A stretch of DNA of 64,000 bases from Lentibacillus amyloliquefaciens. GTDB lineage: Bacteria > Bacillota > Bacilli > Bacillales > Amphibacillaceae. This document shows, piece after piece, positions 7,276 through 15,145 of this stretch; position 1 is the stretch's first letter; each line of letters starts with the position of its first letter. The stretch covers positions 2,790,001 through 2,854,000 of the forward strand of contig NZ_CP013862.1 of NCBI RefSeq assembly GCF_001307805.1, read 5' to 3'. Under the pieces are notes generated by a model, which was given only the letters and a program-made list of their open reading frames with translations, did no database searches and had not been told where the DNA came from. The position numbers and the translations under genes are program-made.

Positions 7276-8514
7276 TCATTCGATATCCGTTTGTTCACTT
7301 TCCTGTGACTTTTCTGTCTTACTGATAATGTTCGTTCCGACAAGGTCGCCGGTGACATTTAAGGATGTAGCGCCCATGCCGACCAATACATCAATGGCAG
7401 TCAATAGCCCGACTGCTTCCATTGGCAGATTAAGTTGGGCAAACACGGTGGCGATCATGATGATGCCGGCCCCGGGAACGCCTGCGGTACCGATTGATGC
7501 CAATGTGCCAACCAGGACGACTTGCAGGACCTCTGCAAAGCTTAGCGGATCCCCAATCACATTTGCGGCAAAGACAGCTGAGACGGCTATACGGATTGCA
7601 GCGCCGTCCATATTGACCGTTGCACCAAGCGGCAGGCTGAACCCATACAGGCTTTTCGGCAGGTTCAATTCACTGGCAGCATTGAGTGTGAGCGGCAGTG
7701 TGCCGGAACTGCTCTGTGTTACAAATGCTGTAATCATCGGTGTGCGCCCATGCTTGAAAAATGATGTAATATTGATTTTGAAAAGCAACATGAACAAGAC
7801 ATAAATCAAAAGGTGAACGATGATGGCGATATAAAAGACACCTACCATGCTCCCCAGCTCGACCAATGTGTCAGCGCCCTGATTTCCGACTACTTCTGCA
7901 ATAATGGCAAAAATACCGATGGGGACGTATTGAATGATAGCTTTCATGATGCTCAGGGTGGCTTCATTCAGTCCGTCAATGACCTTATACACGGTTTCAC
8001 CCAGTTCCTGATTTTTCTCGGATGAACGGAGTGCCGAAATCGCAATCCCGAATGCAAGTGCCGTGAAAATAATACCCAGCAGGTTCGGTTCGCTGAAGGC
8101 GGAGATGATATTATCCGGGACGATGTTCAGTAACACACTGACGACACCCGGGTTCTCCGGTACTTCAAACGATTCATTTGTATCCAGTGTCATTCCGGTC
8201 CCTGGGTTGAAAATGCTTGCGACAGTAATCCCCACGGTAATGGCAAACGCTGAGGATATTATGTAGTAGATAAATACTTTTCCGCCCATGCGTCCAAGGT
8301 CGCCCAGTTTTGTTTGGTTCACCCCGACAATCAGCGTGAATAAAATCAGCGGCACTATCAGAAATTGCAATAAGCGCAGCAGCAAATCACCAAATGGTGC
8401 AAGAACGGCAGCATCTTCACCGAAAATCAGTCCAATCAGAACACCCAAGACAAGTGCGACGGAGATCTTTTTAATCAATGATGCCTCTATATAGCCTCTC
8501 CACAATGCTTTCAT
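7276..8514 (-). CDS. Dicarboxylate/amino acid:cation symporter (DAACS family)
   Basis: A 412-residue Na+- or H+-coupled importer of glutamate/aspartate or C4-dicarboxylates, of the GltP/DctP type. It shows the hallmarks of the family in the right order: a serine-rich re-entrant loop (SSSGTLPLTL), the NMDG motif (TVNMDGAAIRIA), and a second hairpin (GVPGAGIIMIATVF). The hydrophobic segments fit about eight transmembrane helices. ATG 8514 is preceded by AAAGGGAG at good distance. It is a single-gene unit. Sequence alone does not separate glutamate from succinate/fumarate transport. Confidence 0.88.
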   Translation of the reverse strand: MKALWRGYIEASLIKKISVALVLGVLIGLIFGEDAAVLAPFGDLLLRLLQFLIVPLILFTLIVGVNQTKLGDLGRMGGKVFIYYIISSAFAITVGITVASIFNPGTGMTLDTNESFEVPENPGVVSVLLNIVPDNIISAFSEPNLLGIIFTALAFGIAISALRSSEKNQELGETVYKVIDGLNEATLSIMKAIIQYVPIGIFAIIAEVVGNQGADTLVELGSMVGVFYIAIIVHLLIYVLFMLLFKINITSFFKHGRTPMITAFVTQSSSGTLPLTLNAASELNLPKSLYGFSLPLGATVNMDGAAIRIAVSAVFAANVIGDPLSFAEVLQVVLVGTLASIGTAGVPGAGIIMIATVFAQLNLPMEAVGLLTAIDVLVGMGATSLNVTGDLVGTNIISKTEKSQESEQTDIE

Positions 8515-8650
8515 CGTTAAATCTCCCTTTTAATTATGATTCCAATATTAATCGAGGTTGCTGTGTTTAAACATTATCTTGATTAGACCGGGCTGTCAAA
8601 AGTATTGTTTCGCCTGTAATAATAACGAAGCCATGCTCCATCGAACATAG

Positions 8651-8735
8651 CTTTATCCCGCATGTAAAGGACAGTAATCCGCCCAGGAACGGCGGTTAAC
8701 TGTCCCTAAATGTCCGATTCGTTCATCTCGAGGAT
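8651..8735. repeat. Dispersed intergenic repeat, copy B
   Basis: TCCCGCATGTAAAGGACAGT at 8657 leads into CCGCCCAGGAACGGCGG and TTAACTGTCCCTAAATGTCC. The same ordered blocks occur inside the element at 2717-2790 and, shortened, at 59528-59560. The GC-rich inverted repeat CCGCC/GGCGG suggests a folded REP-like unit. Confidence 0.6.
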
Positions 8736-8746
8736 TCAATTTATTT

Positions 8747-9628
8747 TCACTTCTCAATAAACATCTGTGTCCAGTAGTTGCCATCAGCTGAATACCCTAC
8801 GCCAATGTGAGTAAAGGATGCATCAAGGATATTTTCCCGGTGCTTTTCATTGTTCATCCAGGCATTCACGACCTGTCTCGGAGATTGCTGGTCTCTGGCA
8901 ATATTTTCTCCGGCTGATTCAAATGTCACATTGAATTCTTTCATCATGTTAAAGGGAGAGCCATAAGTTGGGCTTGTATGGGAAAAATAATTTTTTATCT
9001 GCATGTCTTCCGATTTCTTGCGCGCGACCCGACTCAATGGCTTGCTTGTTTTCAAGTCGGACAAGCCGTGCTGACTTCGTTTTTGATTCGTTAATTTAAT
9101 GACTTTAAAAGCATATTCGCCCATGGTCAGCTGGGAAGAAGGCTGCTTATTACTTTGTTCGTCCTGTGCTTGAGGGGTCTGGTTTGATTCCGGCACAGAT
9201 TGCTGTTCCGATTGATTGCCTGTATCTGCTTGATCTTCTCCCGTTTGATGCCGGGCTTCCGATTGATCCTCATCCGGCTGCAGCCTATTCTGCCTTTGCC
9301 GGTTTCGTTCCTGGATTTCTCGATCCTGAATTCGGCCGGGGTCTCTTGCATTTCCGCTGAGCGGTCCCCGGTTATGCGTTTGGCCATTAAACCCATCAAA
9401 GTCGTCATTCGGGTAGCCTTCCCGGAAACCGGAATTATTGTCAGTTCCTTCGTCAAACCCGATTTTTTGCGTGCCCGGACCTGCTCCATCACTGGATGAA
9501 TCTGTCCGTGTCGCAGAAATTGGAAGCTGGTTCTCATCCACATCCGTATGTGATTCATATTCCGGGCTGCATGCCGCCAGAAGCATAATGGCTGTTATCG
9601 GAATGAAGAGCGTTTTAATTAACTTCAT
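8747..9628 (-). CDS. CAP/SCP-domain lipoprotein (YkwD-like)
   Basis: A 293-residue exported protein. The lipobox LLAAC after a hydrophobic N terminus predicts lipid anchoring to the outer face of the membrane. Residues ~25-165 are a polar, low-complexity linker rich in Q, N, D, R and E. The C-terminal ~125 residues are a CAP domain: MTLTNQKR-like opening (KLTNQKRSQHGLSDL), YFSHTSPTYGSPFNMM, GENIA and HRENILDASFTHIGVGY, the standard order in bacterial YkwD proteins. Function of these proteins in bacilli is poorly known; spore or cell-wall roles have been suggested. Two short pieces of the linker coding region are copied into a nearby pseudogene. Confidence 0.88.
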   Translation of the reverse strand: MKLIKTLFIPITAIMLLAACSPEYESHTDVDENQLPISATRTDSSSDGAGPGTQKIGFDEGTDNNSGFREGYPNDDFDGFNGQTHNRGPLSGNARDPGRIQDREIQERNRQRQNRLQPDEDQSEARHQTGEDQADTGNQSEQQSVPESNQTPQAQDEQSNKQPSSQLTMGEYAFKVIKLTNQKRSQHGLSDLKTSKPLSRVARKKSEDMQIKNYFSHTSPTYGSPFNMMKEFNVTFESAGENIARDQQSPRQVVNAWMNNEKHRENILDASFTHIGVGYSADGNYWTQMFIEK

Positions 9629-9701
9629 CTGTTGACTCCTTTTTTGCTTAATTTTCCACCCCCTTGTGTAAGTTTATTGATGGGGATGTGTGGTATATCT
9701 T

Positions 9702-9886
9702 CTAAGGACCGCTTTCGGACAAGCCTTCCAGATCAACATTTTGCTCATGATTCATTTCATCAAGCGGGAAGATGGTTGCGCTGGTTTGATCAGAATTTAT
9801 TTCTTTTAAATAACAGGGAAACCGTGAAAATTTACGTTTATCATGGTGATGGAATTTATGATTTCCTGTGCGCGGTACCGATCCAT
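9702..9886 (-). pseudogene. sspH: Frameshifted small acid-soluble spore protein SspH
   Basis: ATG 9886 follows GAAAGGAG at good spacing and reads MDRYRAQEIINSITMINV, then NFHGFPV, after which the frame stops. Moving the frame by one base at about 9808-9814 (GTTATTTAAAA, where GTTTATTTAAAA would be in frame) continues as YLKEINSDQTSATIFPLDEM and NHEQNVDLEGLSESGP, stop at 9702. The conceptual 61-residue protein has the full SspH pattern (RAQEI, MINV, F-G-PVY, TA, PLDE). The span is 185 nt, one short of 62 codons. SspH belongs to the minor spore-core proteins made in the forespore. It is either a real 1-nt deletion or a sequencing error. Confidence 0.75.
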
Positions 9887-10136
9887 AAAATAACTCCTTT
9901 CAAATCAGCCTCACGTTTATTTTTTGCCGGCTGATAAGGAATATGCGAGGATGTATTAACCATTTTACAGATTGTTTTCACTGACGGATTAGCTTAAAAT
10001 TGGTGGCAGACTGTTAGTACGTTAAGGTGGTGCAGCTTATCGGTAGACTTGGTCTCTTTTTTTCAGGCCCGGGACAGACGTATTCAAATTCAGCATTTAT
10101 TGATCAGTATATAAATGATTTTGGCTGGTCACGCAC

Positions 10137-10192
10137 GGCAATCAATCGGATCAGCAATCTGTGCCGGAATCAAACCAGACCCCTCAAGCACA
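10137..10192 (+). repeat. Patch 1: 56-bp copy of the CAP-lipoprotein gene
   Basis: Matches the reverse complement of 9165-9220 with one mismatch in 56 bp. It fills the first internal gap of the MFS remnant. Confidence 0.9.
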
Positions 10193-10272
10193 CCTGGTTG
10201 CTCAATGGTTCGTGAAAAAAAGAGGCCGGGCATTCAGCTTCATGACAATGGGAAGCTTTATCAGTGCGATGT

Positions 10273-10336
10273 GAAACCGGCAAAAGCAGAATAGGCTGCA
10301 GCCGGATGAGGATCAATCGGAAGCCCGGCATCAAAC
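10273..10336 (+). repeat. Patch 2: 64-bp copy of the CAP-lipoprotein gene
   Basis: Matches the reverse complement of 9243-9306 with one mismatch in 64 bp. It fills the second gap of the MFS remnant. The two patches lie in the opposite order to their order in the CAP gene. Confidence 0.9.
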
Positions 10337-10472
10337 ACATTTTTCATAATTATACACCGGTGCTGCTCGCCTCACTCATATTTCCAATCATTGGGGTCAT
10401 TTGTGCTGTAACGGCACGACGACCGCAAAAGAGCAAGTTGCAAACAAACTAAACTAAAAGCGGTGATTGTGA

Positions 10473-11090
10473 ATGTTAAAAGATACCGGGGAGCGTGTCA
10501 TCCCCGAAAAGATGAAAGCAACAGATGAAATGCTTATGGAACATATGGCAAGGTATTATTTTGCTGTTGAATATGTTTATGGACGTGTGCTTGATATTGC
10601 CAGCGGGACGGGGTACGGCACACAGCTTCTTGCTAAAAAAAGAAAAGGAATTGTCGATGAGGTCGTCGGGGTTGATCTTGAGACGGAGGCGATAAAATAC
10701 GCAAAAGGGGCATACCACCATCCTAACGCCACGTTCATCGAAGGCGATGTCACAGACTCGGAACTGCCGGAAAAATTGGGACAGTTTGATTGCATCGTCA
10801 GCTTTGAAACGATTGAGCACATTGCGGACGAGGAGCAGTTTTTGGCTAATATTTATAATCTGTTGAAACCAGGCGGGAAGCTTATTCTGTCAACACCGTT
10901 TGGCAAAGGGCGCGGCAAGTTGTGCGGGTCGCCCTTTCATGTCCATCAGCTCTCTGTGGATGAGTTTATGGGGTTATTTCCTGATTATGCATCAGCGGTG
11001 TTTTACTTTCAGAAGGGCCCTCTGATTGAACCGGCTAATCGTACAGATGACCGGCATTTCCCCCTTGGAATTGCTGTTTGCCGGAAGTAG
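10473..11090 (+). CDS. Class I SAM-dependent methyltransferase
   Basis: A 205-residue Rossmann-fold methyltransferase. Motif I is VLDIASGTGYGTQLL (about residues 39-53), the acidic end of strand 2 is VVGVDLETEAI, motif II region is FIEGDVTD, then FDCIVSFETIEHI, and LLKPGGKLILSTPFG is the typical post-I/motif III segment. This is the UbiE/Methyltransf_11 type, whose substrate cannot be read from sequence. The ribosome site is weak (GCGGTGATTGTG). It is alone, and a five-unit 21-bp tandem array begins 22 bp after its stop, followed by a terminator. Confidence 0.8.
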   Translation: MLKDTGERVIPEKMKATDEMLMEHMARYYFAVEYVYGRVLDIASGTGYGTQLLAKKRKGIVDEVVGVDLETEAIKYAKGAYHHPNATFIEGDVTDSELPEKLGQFDCIVSFETIEHIADEEQFLANIYNLLKPGGKLILSTPFGKGRGKLCGSPFHVHQLSVDEFMGLFPDYASAVFYFQKGPLIEPANRTDDRHFPLGIAVCRK

Positions 11091-11111
11091 ATGCACTGCC
11101 AGGGGTGAAAT

Positions 11112-11216
11112 CCCGAAGTTCGAGTCAAAGTTCCCGAAGTTCACAGGCGAAACCCCGAAGTTCACGCAACAATTCCCGAAGTTCACAACTAAAATCCCGG
11201 AGTTTACAAATCCGAA
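11112..11216. repeat. Tandem array, five units of exactly 21 bp
   Basis: CCCGAAGTTC-type cores begin at 11112, 11133, 11154, 11175 and 11196 (the last as CCCGGAGTTT). The last ~10 bases of each unit vary. In one plus-strand frame it would read as a 7-residue repeat (FPKFT..), but no start with a ribosome site leads into it. It lies between the methyltransferase stop and a terminator. Confidence 0.9.
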
Positions 11217-11223
11217 CATCATT

Positions 11224-11262
11224 AAAAACCCTGCCAGGGCAGCTTGCCTTGGCAGAGTTTTT
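11224..11262. terminator. Bidirectional terminator between methyltransferase and inhA
   Basis: AAAAAC-CTGCCA and TGGCAG-GTTTTT form a strong hairpin with A and T runs on both sides, serving the two convergent genes. Confidence 0.8.
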
Positions 11263-11269
11263 GTGAAAT

Positions 11270-13657
11270 TTATTTGAAGAGCAGGACGTCACCGACTGTG
11301 TTGTCTTGACTTTTTCCGATAACACGGAATTTCAAGCCGTATTCCGGCACATTGCGTCCGGCATCAACTAAGCCGGGATTGCTCCAGTCAGCCTGATCGT
11401 TAAACAGTGGTGTGCGTTTTGTATAATTGTCTTTCATGGTGACATTTTGCAAATTCAAGTAATCCAAGTACATCTTATCGGTTTTCTCAAACGTAAACGC
11501 TGCATCATGCAACTGATAACGTGTTGGTCCGACAGAATGATCGCTCCATTCAACAGCGCGCTGATCGGCATCGACCACGCCAAGGAAACCGTCACCCGGA
11601 TGCTGGCCTGTCCAGTTGTTATCATACGATTCGTCAACATACCAGACAACAAGACCATCGCCATAGGTCATTAAGCTATCACCGCGGCGGATGTTGGCCA
11701 GACCTTCATCAACACCATTGTGCGTGCGCCATTCAAGCAGATAATAATGATCGGTGTAATAGGTTCCATCATGTTCGACAAAACCGTTCAAACCAAATTG
11801 ACTATCATCTTCTGCGCCGTCTGAGAAAACTTCTTCTCCGTCAGCCGTTACAGCAACGTTATCGAAGAAGATACCGTCAAGGTTTGTTGCCCAGTCGGTC
11901 ATGGAACGGAACTGAATTTGGATTTCCTGACCGGCATAGTCACTGATATCAATGGATTCATGGATCCAGCCGTCACTAGAGCCGGTATAGCCAGGCAAAT
12001 TTTCTTTAATGGCCGGGTAACCGTTTGGATCGATTGTATCGGTCGTGCGTTCACTGGACAGTGATTCCCACGTTTCGCCGCCATCAGTTGATACTTGCGC
12101 CATTGCAAAATCCCAGTTCGATTCAATGTTATACCAGGTATCAAAGTCGAGTGTTGCGCTAGTTGCGCCCGTTAAATCAACGGTTGCTGTCATTTTATTG
12201 TCCATTTCATTGCCTTTGCCGCCGTAGTATGCGTTCTCACCGGAAGCGGGCGTTGTGAGGACGTTTTCTTTCTCTGGCAGGTCAACTCTGACAGCATCAT
12301 TGTTTGTTCCTTTTGTAACACCTTCATCAAGCAGGACGCTTGTCCCGTTTTCTGTAATCTCATCAGCATGAATCGTTGTTCCGCTCAGCCAGTTGCCGCC
12401 ATGATTGGTCTGCAGCATTTCTTTAGCGTACGGGCTCATGCCGGGCGGTTCAGTTCCCGGCACATCACCGGCCCAGCTGCCGCTTGCCATCAGTGACCAG
12501 TAGGCAACTGCTTCACCTTCACCAGTATATTGTGTGTCGTACTCATCAGGAAGCCCCAGGTCGTGGCCGTATTCATGGGCAAACACGCCGGCTGCACCAT
12601 CTTCAGGCTCGATTGTGTAATCCGAGGCACCCAACACACCGCCAAAGCGGTCACTGTCTGACTCTGCTCCCGGTACAGCAACAGGTCCTTCTGAGTTCAA
12701 GTTCCAGCGATGTGACCAGATAGCATCAGCGCCAAGTGCACCGCCGCCAGCCTCTTCACCGACACCGGAGTGGATAACCATCAGATGGTCAATGATGCCA
12801 TCCGGTTCGTCATAGACGCCGTCACCGTCATAATCATTGCGATCCCAAACGTCGTAGTCACTTAAGTCAACATTCGGATCTTCAGAAGCTTTTACCAGCG
12901 CTTCATATACTAATTCACGCGGACGGATATCACTGCCATCAGCTGTCGGATAGTTTCCGCCGTAATAAGTCGCAGGATTCTCCGCTGTATACCAGCCGGC
13001 AATTTCACCGTCAACCGTATAGCTTCCGCCTGATTGTTCTTCATAATACTGTTTCATGGATACCAGATTTTCACCGTTTGGCCCTTCATAGCCGTTTTCA
13101 CCAAAAATCATATTTTGGAAATGTTCATCGGTATAGTCATCATAGTACATGTCCGTTTCTTCCGGCTGAATGGAGTTCCGTGAATAATCCGGAAAATCGA
13201 TTGCCAGAACGAGAACTTTATCTTCCCGCACGTCGCCGTTATATGTTTCTTCATCAACCGAATCGACTTTGTTCTTTTTGGCATGGCCCAGTTTATTGCC
13301 CTTGCCGTTCGTGAGCGGGTTGTTGTTTTTCTTTTCGTTATGTTTCATTTGGGCATCTTCAGCAGTTGCTTCGTTGGCTTTCATTTTCTTGCCGCTATTT
13401 GCCTTGGTTTGTAAGTATTTTTTAAGTGCCTTTTCTGCTTCTGCCGGAGTGGCATCTTGTGAGATAGTTCCTTTTTCTTTAAGCATCTCGATCAGCTTTT
13501 CATCATTGGCAACGCCCATATCAACCGGCGAGCCTAGTGATGAAGGTATTTGGTTTTGCAGTTCAGCATTTGCATTGCTCGCTTGTTCTGCACCGACCGG
13601 CAGTCCGAGGCTTAATGTAAGTGCTGTTGCAGCAGATAGAATAAATCCCTTTTTCAT
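11270..13657 (-). CDS. inhA: Immune inhibitor A-type secreted M6 metalloprotease
   Basis: A 795-residue secreted zinc protease. Residues 1-24 are a Sec signal peptide (MKKGFILSAATALTLSLGL), followed by a charged propeptide of about 110 residues. The peptidase M6 domain carries the zinc site HEYGHDLGLPDEYD at about residue 361. A C-terminal beta-rich half (about residues 480-790) resembles the MAM/VEG-like part of Bacillus InhA, with several Asp-rich calcium-type stretches such as DRNDYDGDGVYDEPDG. ATG 13657 follows CCAGGAGGG. InhA proteases degrade host antimicrobial peptides in pathogens, but in environmental bacilli they act as general exoproteases. Nearby 13658-13900 is AT-rich and holds no gene. 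Confidence 0.92.
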   Translation of the reverse strand: MKKGFILSAATALTLSLGLPVGAEQASNANAELQNQIPSSLGSPVDMGVANDEKLIEMLKEKGTISQDATPAEAEKALKKYLQTKANSGKKMKANEATAEDAQMKHNEKKNNNPLTNGKGNKLGHAKKNKVDSVDEETYNGDVREDKVLVLAIDFPDYSRNSIQPEETDMYYDDYTDEHFQNMIFGENGYEGPNGENLVSMKQYYEEQSGGSYTVDGEIAGWYTAENPATYYGGNYPTADGSDIRPRELVYEALVKASEDPNVDLSDYDVWDRNDYDGDGVYDEPDGIIDHLMVIHSGVGEEAGGGALGADAIWSHRWNLNSEGPVAVPGAESDSDRFGGVLGASDYTIEPEDGAAGVFAHEYGHDLGLPDEYDTQYTGEGEAVAYWSLMASGSWAGDVPGTEPPGMSPYAKEMLQTNHGGNWLSGTTIHADEITENGTSVLLDEGVTKGTNNDAVRVDLPEKENVLTTPASGENAYYGGKGNEMDNKMTATVDLTGATSATLDFDTWYNIESNWDFAMAQVSTDGGETWESLSSERTTDTIDPNGYPAIKENLPGYTGSSDGWIHESIDISDYAGQEIQIQFRSMTDWATNLDGIFFDNVAVTADGEEVFSDGAEDDSQFGLNGFVEHDGTYYTDHYYLLEWRTHNGVDEGLANIRRGDSLMTYGDGLVVWYVDESYDNNWTGQHPGDGFLGVVDADQRAVEWSDHSVGPTRYQLHDAAFTFEKTDKMYLDYLNLQNVTMKDNYTKRTPLFNDQADWSNPGLVDAGRNVPEYGLKFRVIGKSQDNTVGDVLLFK

Positions 13658-13905
13658 TCCCGTAAAAACCCTCCTGGAATTATGGTTTGATTAATCCACT
13701 ATTAAAAATAATTCCTCCTTTCGCTAAAATTAATAGAATATGTCAATCATATAATTCTAAACAAAAATTGTAAATATTTTGTAAAGTATATAACAAAAAA
13801 TCCACCATTAGACCTATTTAAAGACTAGGTATTTTGGCTCATATAGGCTCAAAACGTTTATGGGAGGGTATTTCATTTTCAAACTGTTTTGCAGCTTATA
13901 ATGCT

Positions 13906-13946
13906 ATATGACATTTGTCATATCCAATGCCTGACATTTATGACTT
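13906..13946 (+). promoter_or_regulatory. Probable DesR operator upstream of des
   Basis: ATATGACATTTGTCATAT (13906-13923) is an 8-2-8 inverted repeat. A second related block, TGACATTTATGAC (13932-13944), repeats TGACATTT 23 bp further on. The position, about 75-115 bp before the des start codon, fits the double DesR site known from B. subtilis des, although I have not matched the bases to a published consensus. Confidence 0.5.
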
Positions 13947-14020
13947 CTATAGCTTGTTTGTTTTGGATACCATATGGGTTAGGATGATTAACATTACATA
14001 TCTTTACCTGGGAGGCGGTT

Positions 14021-15055
14021 ATGAGTAAACAAAAGCAAGCTAATTTAAAAAAACATGTTGCAGCCTTTGCTGTATCTGATAAGAAAGCAAGTATCCTGCA
14101 ACTTATCAATACGATACTGCCGTTTTTCCTGATCTGGTTTATCGCATATCAAAGTTTGTCTGTTTCAATTTGGTTAACCCTTGCACTTACGGTTGTCGCG
14201 GCAGGATTTGTCGTTCGTATTTTTATTATTTTCCATGATTGTACACATGGTTCCTTTTTCAAAAATCCCAAGGCAAACCGGATTGTGGGTACGATTACGG
14301 GAATCATTACGCTGTTTGCTTTTGAAAAATGGAAGCGAAGTCATGCGATTCATCATGCAACCAGCAGTAATCTGGACAAACGCGGCACCGGTGATGTGTG
14401 GGTGATGACGGTTGAGGAATATGCTGATGCTTCCTTTTGGGGAAGACTGGCTTACCGTCTTTACAGGAATCCGATTGTCATGTTCGGGTTAGGCCCATTC
14501 TATCTGTTTCTCCTATCGAATCGTTTTAACCGAAAAGGTGCTAAACGGAAGGAACGGATCAACACGTATATCATCAATGCTTCTGTTGCAGTCATCTATG
14601 GTCTGTTAATATGGGCGATCGGCTGGCAGGCTTTTCTCATTATCCAAATGCCCATTATCTTTATAGCGGGGTCCCTGGGTATCTGGCTGTTTTATGTCCA
14701 GCATCAGTTCGAGGATTCTTACTTTGAAAATGAAGATGAATGGGATTTTGTAAAGGCTGCGGTGGATGGCAGTTCCTATTATAAGCTGCCGAAGATTATG
14801 CAATGGATGACTGGCAGTATCGGCTTCCACCATGTACACCATTTAAGTCCAAGAGTACCGAACTATCATTTGGAAAAGGCGCACGAATCCACGCCGTCTT
14901 TAAAGAAGGCCACAACAATTACGCTGGCCTCCAGCTTAAAATCAATTCGATTTCGATTGTATGATGAAGCAAGCAAGTCATTTGTAAGCTTTAAAGAAGT
15001 AAAAGGGCTCCTGCGTAAAAGGAACCGGGCAAATACACATTTGCAGGAAAATTAA
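14021..15055 (+). CDS. des: Membrane fatty acid desaturase (delta-5 type)
   Basis: Introduces a cis double bond into acyl chains of membrane phospholipids after cold shock. The 344-residue protein has the three histidine boxes of the membrane desaturases: HDCTHGS at residue 72, HAIHH at 108, and HHVHH at 270, with about four transmembrane helices in two hairpins. ATG 14021 follows GGGAGGCGG. A terminator separates it from desK-desR, which encode its thermosensor system. The upstream inverted repeat is the likely DesR binding region. Gene order des-desK-desR is that of B. subtilis, so function is well supported. Confidence 0.95.
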   Translation: MSKQKQANLKKHVAAFAVSDKKASILQLINTILPFFLIWFIAYQSLSVSIWLTLALTVVAAGFVVRIFIIFHDCTHGSFFKNPKANRIVGTITGIITLFAFEKWKRSHAIHHATSSNLDKRGTGDVWVMTVEEYADASFWGRLAYRLYRNPIVMFGLGPFYLFLLSNRFNRKGAKRKERINTYIINASVAVIYGLLIWAIGWQAFLIIQMPIIFIAGSLGIWLFYVQHQFEDSYFENEDEWDFVKAAVDGSSYYKLPKIMQWMTGSIGFHHVHHLSPRVPNYHLEKAHESTPSLKKATTITLASSLKSIRFRLYDEASKSFVSFKEVKGLLRKRNRANTHLQEN

Positions 15056-15068
15056 ATTCATTAACGAA

Positions 15069-15107
15069 AGATCCTCTATATTCATGGTATAGGAGGGTCT
15101 TTTTTTC
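15069..15107 (+). terminator. Terminator after des
   Basis: AGATCCTCTATA and TATAGGAGGGTCT form a stem with one bulge, followed by seven T. The extended -10 element TGGTATACT directly after it (15108-15116) may start desKR transcription. Confidence 0.7.
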
Positions 15108-15145
15108 TGGTATACTTAATTTAGCCGGAAGGAGGAGGATCCTAT

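Larger units (their letters stand above)
10027..10452 (+). pseudogene. MFS transporter remnant with two foreign patches
   Basis: Three separate pieces of one major facilitator gene survive in order. 10027-10136 encodes the first helix region (LGLFFSGPGQTYSNSAFID, DFGWSRTA). 10193-10272 encodes LVAQWFVKKRGRAFSFMTMG, SFISAM. 10337-10452 encodes the last helix and tail (TPVLLASLIFPIIGVICAV). The parts between them, roughly 75 and over 200 residues in a normal MFS protein, are missing. In each gap sits a short near-identical copy of the neighbouring CAP-lipoprotein gene (see the two patch entries). The reading frame is broken, so no transporter is made. Confidence 0.75.

Noticed and set aside
7199..7804. 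A 201-codon plus-strand ORF
   Set aside because: It is antisense to the DAACS symporter, whose frame has clear family motifs; the shadow has none.
9632..9934. A 100-codon plus-strand ORF
   Set aside because: It is antisense to the frameshifted sspH, which has a ribosome site and family motifs.
11112..11216. CRISPR-like repeat array
   Set aside because: Units are contiguous 21-mers with drifting halves; there are no 28-37 bp identical repeats with unique spacers and no cas genes.
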